Origin: Clostridium minihomine
GTDB taxonomy: Bacteria > Bacillota > Clostridia > Oscillospirales > Acutalibacteraceae
NCBI RefSeq assembly: GCF_900240385.1
Contig: NZ_OEQH01000005.1
Span: 224,368 to 288,367 of the forward strand
DNA length: 64,000 nucleotides
Reading direction: 5' to 3'
A program made the position numbers and the translations under genes. The notes under the pieces are model-generated. The model did no database searches, was not told where the DNA came from, and saw only the letters and a program-made list of their open reading frames with translations. Below, one piece after another: positions 17,434 through 25,000 of this stretch; within the stretch, counting starts at the first letter, position 1; the number at the start of each line of letters is the position of its first letter.

Positions 17434-18426
17434 TTATTCTTTCTGTAAACTATTTACCACAAAATCAACACCGTATTGAGTGGCAATGGGGGAGTTAAAA
17501 GCAAAAATGGAACGATCGGTCTGATAGATATTTCCCTTTTGAATGGCTGAGATGGAAGTCCATACGGAATTTTTGTTCAGCTCTTCTAACCGTTGTTTTG
17601 CGGTTTCATCGCCATAGTCGGTCATCAAAAAGATATGATCCGGATTGCATTCCGCCAAAGTTTCCAGCGAGATTGGATCAGAACGATTGGTCACCACCGG
17701 ATAAGCTTCGGGCGCTGTCAGACCCAGTCCGCTTTTTTCATCGTATACCACTTGAAGTTGAGATACGCTGTAGGGCCATATGGTCTTATCGTTGATCGAA
17801 ATAAAAATTAAAGTTTCTCCTTTGGAACGAAAATCCTGAAGCTTTTTGGCTGAATCTGAAACAGTGGTTTCCACTTTGGCAATGGCGGCATCTGCCTCGG
17901 CTTCTTTGCCCAAAAGTTTTGAGAATTCTGCCACGCCATATTTCCAGTCGGAATTGATCTGGTTATAGTCCAGAACAACGGTGGGGGCAATTTTAGAAAG
18001 TTCTGCATAGATATCTTCGTGCAGGGGAGCGGCAAGAATCAAATCTGGCTCTAATTCCAGAATCTTTTCCAGATTGGGGGCAGTTGGACTTCCGACATCA
18101 ACAATGGATTGGTTAGAGGTATAATCCCGATAGGCAGCCCATTGATTGAGCAATGTATCGGCAGATGCAACGCCCACGGGTGATACCCCAAAAACATACA
18201 GATAATCTGGGTACATGGCATGAAACACAGAAACCACCCGCTTCGGCTGCTGTTCCAAAACTACCTCATGGCCCAAAGAATCCACATAGGTGTTGGGGAA
18301 TGAGGTTTCGCTGGCAGAGGGTGTGCTTTCGTTCGCTGAGGGATTTTCTGTGGATGGCTTAGCGCATCCAGCCAACAGCCCTGTCAAAATGGCAAGTGAG
18401 ACCATCAGTCCCATAAATCGTTTCAT
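17434..18426 (-). CDS. Siderophore-binding lipoprotein 2
   Basis: The ATG at 18426 is chosen because GGAGGA precedes it; five residues upstream are open but have no site. A signal peptide with lipobox LTGLLAGC is followed by a Ser/Glu-rich linker and a class III binding-protein fold. Shared features with the other two copies are YVDSLGHEVVLEQQPKRVVS, NLEKILELEPDLI and KIAPTVV. The middle and C-terminal parts differ strongly from copies 1 and 3, which suggests a different ligand. It is preceded by its own iron-box promoter and followed closely by the AraC 1 gene. Confidence 0.9.
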   Translation of the reverse strand: MKRFMGLMVSLAILTGLLAGCAKPSTENPSANESTPSASETSFPNTYVDSLGHEVVLEQQPKRVVSVFHAMYPDYLYVFGVSPVGVASADTLLNQWAAYRDYTSNQSIVDVGSPTAPNLEKILELEPDLILAAPLHEDIYAELSKIAPTVVLDYNQINSDWKYGVAEFSKLLGKEAEADAAIAKVETTVSDSAKKLQDFRSKGETLIFISINDKTIWPYSVSQLQVVYDEKSGLGLTAPEAYPVVTNRSDPISLETLAECNPDHIFLMTDYGDETAKQRLEELNKNSVWTSISAIQKGNIYQTDRSIFAFNSPIATQYGVDFVVNSLQKE

Positions 18427-18452
18427 ACTAGATTCCTCCAATGTTATTTTAG

Positions 18453-18508
18453 TTAGGTTTGGCTAACTTGTACCAAGCCAGTATAGCAAAGGATAAAAAG
18501 GATTGGAA
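18453..18508 (-). promoter_or_regulatory. Promoter with TTAG-N6-CTAA operator, binding protein 2
   Basis: Minus-strand -35 TTCCAA (18503-18508), 17-bp spacer, -10 TATACT (18480-18485). The operator is AGTTAG-GTTTGG-CTAACT (core 18453-18466), again just inside the transcript. Confidence 0.75.
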
Positions 18509-18597
18509 TGGGGCTGTTTACAAAACACCATGGACTTTTGCCGGAAAACAATAGGCCAATCCGTACCAAGCATAGACATGGCAAGTTACAGAAAAGA

Positions 18598-19590
18598 TTA
18601 TTGGGAATCTACATTTTTGACAATGGTTTCAATTGCAAGCTGCACACCCAAAGGTGAACCGGTAACACAAGAGGCATCCAGAAAATAAACATTCCCATTT
18701 TGTACGGCTTTCAGGGATTTCCAGACCGATGATTCCTCGGTGGTTTTGTGCAAATAAGTCTGCTGATATCCCGTTTCTTCCGAGCCAAGCTGTCCCACAA
18801 TGAAAATAGAATCCGGATTCCAATCTGCCATGGTTTCCAGTGAGATTTGGCCGTATTTTTCCGGGTATCCTGCCGGAGCAGTTAGGCCAAGCCCGTTTTC
18901 TGTGTCAAAGAAAGATTGCTGAGAGGTTGCTTTGGATCCAAAAGCGCCAAACGTATTTTTCTCTTGAGACCAGGCGATCACAAAGGTTTTGTTGCGATAA
19001 GCAGAAAGCTTTTCTCGCGATGTTGTCATCAGAGCATCCACTTGCTGAATGTATTCTTCTGCTTCTTTTTCTGCACCTAAAAATGCCGCATAGTCATTCA
19101 GATTATCTTTCCAGTCTGTGCTGTCAAACAACAGGGTGGGGGCGATTTGATTGAGTTCCTCATATCGTTCCGTAAAGAAGGCAGTGCCCACGATGAAATC
19201 GGGTTCTGCTTCCAGAATTTTTTCCAGATTCGGTTCTCTTGGATTTCCCAAATCAATAATTTCTGCTTCTTTGGCGTATGGCTGAAGTGTGCCGAATCCA
19301 TTCATCGCAGTGGTTGCCCACCCGGCGGCGACTGGGGGACTCCCCAGCACAATCAGGGGTTCTATGTGGCCAAAGTATAAGCAGACAATGCGCTGCGGCT
19401 TCTGTTCTAAAGTAATTGTATGTCCAAAATCGTCTGTTACGGTTCTGGGCCATGCAGATTCAGAATCGTCATTGCTTGTTTGTGCCATGCTGGCTTCCAT
19501 CTGGCTGTTTTCAGCGGGTGTCCCGGTGCATCCGGACAGAATTCCGGTAAAAAGCGCAAAGGACAAAATCAGTCCCATTCGTTTTTTCAT
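18598..19590 (-). CDS. Siderophore-binding lipoprotein 3
   Basis: A 330-residue lipoprotein; the ATG at 19590 follows GGAGGG. Lipobox LFTGILSGC is followed by a class III binding-protein fold with HTITLEQKPQRIVC, PREPNLEKILEAEPDFI and QIAPTLLF. It is closer to copy 2 than to copy 1, sharing the GLGLTAP block in the C-terminal lobe, so these two probably arose by duplication followed by divergence. It has its own iron-box promoter. No permease lies in its transcript, so it presumably docks on the FecCD pair encoded downstream. Confidence 0.9.
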   Translation of the reverse strand: MKKRMGLILSFALFTGILSGCTGTPAENSQMEASMAQTSNDDSESAWPRTVTDDFGHTITLEQKPQRIVCLYFGHIEPLIVLGSPPVAAGWATTAMNGFGTLQPYAKEAEIIDLGNPREPNLEKILEAEPDFIVGTAFFTERYEELNQIAPTLLFDSTDWKDNLNDYAAFLGAEKEAEEYIQQVDALMTTSREKLSAYRNKTFVIAWSQEKNTFGAFGSKATSQQSFFDTENGLGLTAPAGYPEKYGQISLETMADWNPDSIFIVGQLGSEETGYQQTYLHKTTEESSVWKSLKAVQNGNVYFLDASCVTGSPLGVQLAIETIVKNVDSQ

Positions 19591-19620
19591 GATATATTCC
19601 CTCCATTTTGTTTTTTTTGG

Positions 19621-19676
19621 TTAGATGTCGCTAACTTATCACAAGCCAGTATACCAAACCGAAAAATAGATTGGAA
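19621..19676 (-). promoter_or_regulatory. Promoter with TTAG-N6-CTAA operator, binding protein 3
   Basis: Minus-strand -35 TTCCAA (19671-19676), 17-bp spacer, -10 TATACT (19648-19653), then GTTAG-ATGTCG-CTAAC (core 19621-19634). The string TATACTGGCTTG is identical to that of the binding-protein 2 promoter. Confidence 0.75.
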
Positions 19677-19820
19677 TGGAATGAATGCCCGAATCCTATG
19701 GAATTTTTCCCGACTGTTTATACAAGGTAGTGGTTGAGGAGAAAAACACAATTTTTTAGAGCTGTTTGCTATTTGGGAAACGGAAACAATTGGGGGAAGA
19801 ATCTTTGCACTTAAAACATT

Positions 19821-20648
19821 TTACATGCGGTTTTGGGTATGTATCCGGAATTCAGAGGGAGAGATTCCGGTCTTTTTGCGGAATACTTTGCTAAAATAAA
19901 GATTATCAGTGTATCCCACACACTCCGCCACTTGTTTTATGGGGCAGGAACAGGTGCGCAGCAGTTCTTGGGCATGCTGAATACGAAGTTCAGACAAATA
20001 GCGGGAAGGATTCACACCCATATGTTTGCGGAACAATTCAGCAAACTGCCTTCCGTTTAGCCGGTATTGTTCCGCCAGCTGGGTAATAGAAAGCGGCTGC
20101 GAATAGTTCTCCTGCAGAAAAACGGCGGCATCTTCCATCAAGCTGCCATGATTCTCACGATGCTGCCGTTTGGCGGATAACAAAATTTCTTCCAGCAACT
20201 GGTGAAACAGAGAGCGGCTGCGCAGCGCCGCCATGCTGCCGGGTGCTGCATCACTGGCCAAAAGCTGCCGGGTCATATCGATGATTCGGGAGTTGATTCC
20301 GATTGGAAGATTAAAATGAGTATGATAAAAAGGGGAAGACTGATGTTTTTGATCGGGAATTCGATAATGAATCAAAGCATAATGCCATTTTTTGTTTCCG
20401 ATGACTTCTTTGTCCAGCCGCATGCCGGGGCCGGCGTGAATCAGCATACCGGGTTCCATCACATAAGGTGTGCTGTTTAGTGTAAAACAGGCGCTGCCTG
20501 CCAAAGGGATTACCAGGCCGCATACATTTTGAGCTGTGGATCCGTTGGACAGTGCGTTCCCCGGAACAACACAGTCTTCAAACGTATCAGAAAGGGACAG
20601 ATTTGCGGTTGCATAGTAATCCGTCAGGTCACTCAGGTCAATCTTCAT
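19821..20648 (-). CDS. AraC family transcriptional regulator 2
   Basis: A 275-residue regulator whose ATG (20648) follows AAAGGAG. The N-terminal cupin-like domain contains GLVIPLAGSACFTLNSTPYVMEPG-type sequence, and the C-terminal double helix-turn-helix contains LSITQLAEQYRLNGRQFAELF and ECVGYTDNLYFSKVFRKKTGISPSEFR. It lies 22 bp after AraC 3 and is probably cotranscribed with it. It resembles AraC 3 in the order of blocks throughout, so these two are paralogues. It sits just upstream of binding-protein gene 3. Confidence 0.9.
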   Translation of the reverse strand: MKIDLSDLTDYYATANLSLSDTFEDCVVPGNALSNGSTAQNVCGLVIPLAGSACFTLNSTPYVMEPGMLIHAGPGMRLDKEVIGNKKWHYALIHYRIPDQKHQSSPFYHTHFNLPIGINSRIIDMTRQLLASDAAPGSMAALRSRSLFHQLLEEILLSAKRQHRENHGSLMEDAAVFLQENYSQPLSITQLAEQYRLNGRQFAELFRKHMGVNPSRYLSELRIQHAQELLRTCSCPIKQVAECVGYTDNLYFSKVFRKKTGISPSEFRIHTQNRM

Positions 20649-20670
20649 GCCGTCTGTTGACTCCTTTGCA

Positions 20671-21498
20671 TTAAATGCGGTTTCTCATAGATTCTCGATA
20701 TTCCGAAGGGGAAAAGCCGGTTTGCTTTTTGAATGCTCTGCTGAAATACAGGCTATCTGCATAGCCGACACTTTCTGCCACTTGTTTTACCGGGCACTCA
20801 CAAATGTGCAGCAGTTCTTTTGCCTTTCGCATTCGGCATTCAATTAAGTATTGAATGGGACTCATTCCCACATGGCGCTCAAATAAATACGAGAGCCTTC
20901 GCCTATCTATTTCATATCGTTCCGCAATTTGAGAAACCGTCAGCAAGGTTGCGTAATTTTGCCGAATGTAATCCATAATCTGTTCAATTTGAAGGGTATC
21001 ATCGTTTACTGTTTGCCTTTTGGCTAAAGTGAAAAATTCCCCCAACAGATTGCTGAATAAAATCTTAGACTGAAAGGCTGCCAGCGCACCGGGAATGGAT
21101 TGCTGAGAAAGCAGCTGCTGAATTAAATCGGTAATTTTAGCGTTTTCACCGGTAGAAAAGGAAAAGTGAGATTGGAAAAAAGGAAATCTTTTTATTTCAT
21201 TTATAGGAATTCGGTAATGAATAACAGCAAACCGCCAAGGTTCGCGGCCTGCTCCCTTTATGTTCAGGTTCATACCCGGGCCTGCGTGAACCACTATGCC
21301 GGGTTTCATCAAATAAGAAGTGCCGTTTAGGGTAAAATGTGACATTCCGGCAAGGGGAATAGCCAGTCCACCATACAGTGCATTGGTTTTTCGGTGAATG
21401 CCCGGTTTGCCCGGTAAGGCTTGTTCCAGAAAGATTCCCACAAACGACCAGTTTGCTTTTGCGTAATAATCAATTATGTCATTGATGTTTCTTTCCAA
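20671..21498 (-). CDS. AraC family transcriptional regulator 3
   Basis: I set the start at TTG 21498, because GAGGTG lies six bases upstream and the product then aligns residue for residue with AraC 2 from position 1; the GTG three codons earlier overlaps the ribosome-binding site itself. About 275 residues: a cupin-like N-terminal domain (GLAIPLAGMSHFTLNGTSYL) and a C-terminal double helix-turn-helix (LTVSQIAERYEIDRRRLSYLF; SVGYADSLYFSRAFKKQTGFSPSEYR). An iron box lies about 100 bp upstream, so the AraC 3-AraC 2 pair is itself probably repressed by metal. Confidence 0.88.
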   Translation of the reverse strand: MERNINDIIDYYAKANWSFVGIFLEQALPGKPGIHRKTNALYGGLAIPLAGMSHFTLNGTSYLMKPGIVVHAGPGMNLNIKGAGREPWRFAVIHYRIPINEIKRFPFFQSHFSFSTGENAKITDLIQQLLSQQSIPGALAAFQSKILFSNLLGEFFTLAKRQTVNDDTLQIEQIMDYIRQNYATLLTVSQIAERYEIDRRRLSYLFERHVGMSPIQYLIECRMRKAKELLHICECPVKQVAESVGYADSLYFSRAFKKQTGFSPSEYRESMRNRI

Positions 21499-21602
21499 CA
21501 GGTTCACCTCGTTGCGCCCAAATCAGTTGTAAGCGGGCCGGACTCTATTGTATTTGACACAAAAAATGGTCTATCCGTTTTCTGTTTTGGAAAAAGAAAA
21601 AG

Positions 21603-21616
21603 TTAGACACAGCTAA
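21603..21616 (-). promoter_or_regulatory. TTAG-N6-CTAA operator upstream of AraC 3
   Basis: AGTTAG-ACACAG-CTAACT lies next to an AT-rich stretch with TATA-like hexamers (21620-21640) that could serve as the -10 on the minus strand. The -35 is not clear. Confidence 0.6.
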
Positions 21617-21867
21617 CTTTTATATAGTATCATAATTATTTCTATTTTACAAGAGAAGCAAACATAGACAGGACTTCGAAAAAAGGTGAATAAAATTTAG
21701 TTTAGAGGGGTGATGCTACACTTGCCATTCTTTCATTTTTGGTGTGTCTGTTAAAATCAAAACAGGCTGGAATCGCCGGAATAACAGCTGGCTTTCTGAC
21801 AGAATATTTTTCAAAGGGGATGTATGTTTGTCCGGATCCCTTCATATAGATTTCATGGGGTGTTTTT

Positions 21868-22059
21868 TTGCCACATCTAAAAGATATTCCAGGGGAGACA
21901 CTTGCCTATTTGGCCACTACTACAGCCATTGCCATATCACAGGATTTTGATCTGGATGATCTAGCTATTTTATCCAGCTTCTTTGGCGCAATTGGTTCCA
22001 ATTTAAGCATCATTGCCGCTCAAAGAGGTGCACAAAAGGGGATTATTATAGATCCATAA
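21868..22059 (+). CDS. Small hypothetical protein, paralogue of the gene at 8108
   Basis: A TTG start at 21868 follows GGGGTG at five bases. The 63-residue product (PGETLAYLATTTAIAISQD... AIGSNLSIIAAQRGAQKG) matches the 62-residue product at 8108-8296 at the PGE, the alanine-rich helix and the AIG-NLS-IA-QR block. Together the pair argues that both are translated. It is soluble, without Cys or membrane segments, and has unknown function. It sits inside the iron region but on the opposite strand, and has no clear iron box of its own. A terminator follows at 22121. Confidence 0.6.
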   Translation: MPHLKDIPGETLAYLATTTAIAISQDFDLDDLAILSSFFGAIGSNLSIIAAQRGAQKGIIIDP

Positions 22060-22120
22060 CTGGTATCAATGGCTGTTTACTTTTGGGGTATGACAGAAAG
22101 AGCGAATCTGAAAATCAAAA

Positions 22121-22149
22121 AAAACCAGCTGTAAAACAGCTGGTTTTTT
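22121..22149. terminator. Bidirectional terminator
   Basis: AAAACCAGCTG pairs with CAGCTGGTTTT around TAAAA, with A and T runs on both sides. It ends the small plus-strand gene and the minus-strand Shr-like gene. Confidence 0.85.
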
Positions 22150-22189
22150 CGCCGAAAGCAACAAGTGTTGTTTTTTAATAAAAGGGGAA

Positions 22190-24472
22190 TTAGCCTTCTT
22201 CAGACAAGTCTTCCGATTCCGAAGATTCCTCGATAGAAGGGCTTACTTCTTCGGTGGATTCCTCGATGGTGGTTTCTTCTTCTATGTCATCAGATTCTTC
22301 TACAATCGGTGTTTCTTCCGTTTCTTCTTCCTCTTCAATTAAAACAATTTCGGAAGTATCTTCTTCCTCTAACACAAAAGAATCCGGCTCTTCTGTCACT
22401 GCCATGGATTTTCCGGTTGCTTCCGGTTCTGCCAAGCGGGGAATTTCAAGAACAATATCTACATATTCCGGGTTAGAGAGCACCAGTATGTTGGTTTCTT
22501 CTGTAAAATACTGGAAGGGAATGGCAAGACCGAATCCGGAAGAGTTTATGTTTGTGAAGCTTTCTCCGTTTAACGTGGCGGTTACATTATCGGCAAAGCT
22601 AAAATCGGTATATCCATCGCTGCGGAAGGAAAGAATCAATTCTTTATACCAATTGTTTTCACTTTGAACGGCCTGCGCCTCTTTCAGAATGATGAAGGTG
22701 GCGGTGACATCATCATAGCCCTGCGCCTGAATGGTCAGCCTGTTCTTTCCGGGATCTTCAAAGTAATCACCTGCAACCACAATGGTGTCGCCCTGAATTT
22801 GATAATTTACCTCTTTGGTGTGCTGGCGGGGATAGGTCAATACAATTTTGGTAATATTCTCTTTCCAGTTGTCGTATCCGGCATCGAACAGGATGGCGAC
22901 ATCTTTGCCCTGCAGCGTGTTTTCTACTGTGATCTGAGGTGCTTCATCGGGGACGATGATTTCGTCAGGGCAGGTAATGCTCAGCACTTGGGTGCTGTAA
23001 TATTTGGTTTTGTCTGTGATGCGCAGAGTATAGGTTTCGCCGGGAGTAAAGTTCTTTGCTAGAATCTCAATTCCGCCCCAAGAGGGTTTCAGGACAAAGT
23101 CTTCGTTTTCTACCAGTTTTCTGTCATTCAGTTCAAAGATACATTCTTGTCTGAGATATACAGATACGCTGCTTTCTGCCTCGACGATTTCCAGACTATT
23201 ATTGCCTTGTGTCAGCCACTTGGTGCTGAGTTCCGGCGCTTGTACGCGGGGGCTGAAGTTTACCCAAACCGGATTATATCCGGGCACCGATACAATTACC
23301 TGATACAAAGAATAATTGTAAAGGGATGTTGTTTCGGGAATTGCCAGAATAAAGCGGTTGTTTTCCAGATCTTTTTCCAAAGTCCACCCGCGCATCTGGA
23401 AGGGAACTTCATTGGGGAACATGATATTGTACTGATAGGTGATGTGTTCCTCTTTCAGATCATTGAGCCAGTCTTGGGAATTTTCACCCACAGCATCAAT
23501 GACGAGCGGAACACCGTATCCCTCAACCATTTCAATTGCTGCAATGGCCGGTGCAATTTTTGGCATGACAAAATCATTGGGTGTGGTGAAGTGAAGCGTT
23601 ACATTCTGATAGCCTTGGGCAGTTAAAACAATGGTGTTTTCGCCGATGTTCAGAAACTTATAGGGGACCTGTACCTGAGTAAGAGAATACGGGCCGCACT
23701 CTGCTTTGCGCTCAACACCGTTGACATAGATTGCGTCCAGATTCTCACTGTAATAGAACAGGTAGTCCAGATCCTTAATTTCCATGACCGCCACACAGGT
23801 AACGTCATCCCATTTTAACTGAATTTCGGGTCCTTTTTCCCCAGTGTTTTCTGGGATATCGGTGTTGCCGTTATTACCTTCAGAGCCACCGGGATTAGTA
23901 CTTTCACCGGGATTGGTGTTTTCATTAGAACCACCGGGATTGGTGTTGCTGCCAGTGTTGCTGCTGCTTTTTCCGCCGCTGCTTTTTTTGCTGCTTCCGC
24001 CGCCGGAAGAGCTGCCGGTGGGAATGACATCATTGCCGGGAGCAGAAATAACGTCTTGAGCAGGAGGGGTTGTATCCACAACGGGAGCGACCAAAGGAAC
24101 TTGGGGCTCCACAATGTTCTGCTGCTGTGCAGGAGCCGTATTTGGGGACACGGCAGAGTTTTTAGAACCAGCAGAGTTTTTAGGATTGGAGGCTACAGCA
24201 GGTTGTCCCTTTGCTGCGGCAGCCGGAACCACTGAGTCTGCTATGATTTCGAGCTCGGCTTCTTCGGTTGTTTGTGCTGCAATGTTTTCTTCGGTGTCAG
24301 GTTCTTCTGCCAGCGGAATTTCTGTTTCTTCCGCTGTAATAATTTCTTCGGCCTGTGATATTACCGATGTGGTTTCTTCCACTGTTTTTTCGTTGTTTGG
24401 CCACACAAAAAAAACCAGCAAAAGTGCAAACAATGCCGCACCTGCTCCAAACCAAACTTTCTTTTTTATCAC
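22190..24472 (-). CDS. Membrane-anchored protein with five Shr-HID-like (DUF1533) domains
   Basis: A 760-residue surface protein. Layout: basic N-terminus and one hydrophobic segment (residues 8-24) without a clear cleavage site, an acidic and Ala/Pro-rich stalk (25-150), a Ser/Gly/Asn linker (152-212), five tandem beta-rich domains of 80-100 residues (about 215-296, 303-407, 413-502, 512-595, 600-678), and a strongly acidic tail (694-760). Domains 1 and 4 best show the pattern: a VNG turn, then F-x-x-G-x-N-x-I-x-I-A-x-GY-x-D/N-x-T-x-x-F, as in the haemoglobin-interacting domain (HID, DUF1533) of streptococcal Shr. There is no LPXTG signal and I see no NEAT domain. Two iron boxes lie upstream. 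A role in binding haem proteins is inferred. Confidence 0.7.
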   Translation of the reverse strand: MIKKKVWFGAGAALFALLLVFFVWPNNEKTVEETTSVISQAEEIITAEETEIPLAEEPDTEENIAAQTTEEAELEIIADSVVPAAAAKGQPAVASNPKNSAGSKNSAVSPNTAPAQQQNIVEPQVPLVAPVVDTTPPAQDVISAPGNDVIPTGSSSGGGSSKKSSGGKSSSNTGSNTNPGGSNENTNPGESTNPGGSEGNNGNTDIPENTGEKGPEIQLKWDDVTCVAVMEIKDLDYLFYYSENLDAIYVNGVERKAECGPYSLTQVQVPYKFLNIGENTIVLTAQGYQNVTLHFTTPNDFVMPKIAPAIAAIEMVEGYGVPLVIDAVGENSQDWLNDLKEEHITYQYNIMFPNEVPFQMRGWTLEKDLENNRFILAIPETTSLYNYSLYQVIVSVPGYNPVWVNFSPRVQAPELSTKWLTQGNNSLEIVEAESSVSVYLRQECIFELNDRKLVENEDFVLKPSWGGIEILAKNFTPGETYTLRITDKTKYYSTQVLSITCPDEIIVPDEAPQITVENTLQGKDVAILFDAGYDNWKENITKIVLTYPRQHTKEVNYQIQGDTIVVAGDYFEDPGKNRLTIQAQGYDDVTATFIILKEAQAVQSENNWYKELILSFRSDGYTDFSFADNVTATLNGESFTNINSSGFGLAIPFQYFTEETNILVLSNPEYVDIVLEIPRLAEPEATGKSMAVTEEPDSFVLEEEDTSEIVLIEEEEETEETPIVEESDDIEEETTIEESTEEVSPSIEESSESEDLSEEG

Positions 24473-24581
24473 AAAAACTCCTCCTCGTTTTTAGCATTTG
24501 CCACAGATTCCGCAATTCGGTCGGCAAAAGCATGTGATTCTTCTTCTTTTTGTTCTTCCGGGGCGCGTTCGAAAGCGTATG

Positions 24582-24595
24582 TTAGTTATATCTAA
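24582..24595 (-). promoter_or_regulatory. Second TTAG-N6-CTAA operator before the Shr-like gene
   Basis: TATGTTAG-TTATAT-CTAACATA is a perfect 22-bp palindrome in the leader of the Shr-like gene, 110 bp before its start codon and 112 bp from the promoter-proximal copy. It may serve a second promoter (TATACC on the minus strand near 24607) or help repression through DNA looping. Confidence 0.65.
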
Positions 24596-24693
24596 CATAC
24601 GCTGATGGTATAATCTCGTTTTGCTGTTCTGCCGGGGGGACTCCCCTGAAATTGTCTGTGTTTCCCCCTTTCTTAATTCAATTAACGAGAATG

Positions 24694-24744
24694 TTAGTTA
24701 TTACTAACATTCCAAACTATACAGAAAATAATACCAATAGTCAA
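24694..24744 (-). promoter_or_regulatory. Promoter with TTAG-N6-CTAA operator, Shr-like gene
   Basis: On the minus strand the -35 is TTGACT (24739-24744), the spacer 17 bp and the -10 TATAGT (24716-24721). The perfect palindrome GAATGTTAG-TTATTA-CTAACATTC (core 24694-24707) covers the start of transcription. The leader is about 235 nt. Elsewhere in 24473-24900 I see no gene. Confidence 0.75.
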
Positions 24745-24904
24745 TATCCAGTTTTGAGCAAAGGAATGTGAAAACTGGTACTATTGTAGGAAATAGTGCA
24801 ACTTTTTTTAGCGGATTTTAAAGTATTTAAAAGAAAATACAGGGTTTTGCAGGCTTTTAGAAGAGCGGAATTTTAGAAGATTATTATCTGAAAGTGATCA
24901 AATG

Positions 24905-24943
24905 AAAAAAGGATCTGGCTTTTCATGCCAGATCCTTTTAGAC
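24905..24943 (-). terminator. Terminator after the BceB-like gene
   Basis: AAAAGGATCTGGC pairs with GCCAGATCCTTTT. On the minus strand it follows the permease gene at a distance of about 60 bp. Confidence 0.8.
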
Positions 24944-25000
24944 CGTAATGGGGGCTGTGTTTCGAGAAGCAACTTCTCATGGTTCTTGAATCAATCAAAA

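Noticed and set aside
22254..22667. Ser/Val-rich open frame opposite the Shr-like gene
   Set aside because: Antisense of the Glu-rich tail (GAA/GAG reads as TTC/CTC); repetitive composition explains it.
23930..24040. Ser/Gly/Asn repeats in the Shr-like gene as possible phase-variable microsatellite
   Set aside because: The repeats are irregular at the DNA level, without a uniform short unit that could slip.
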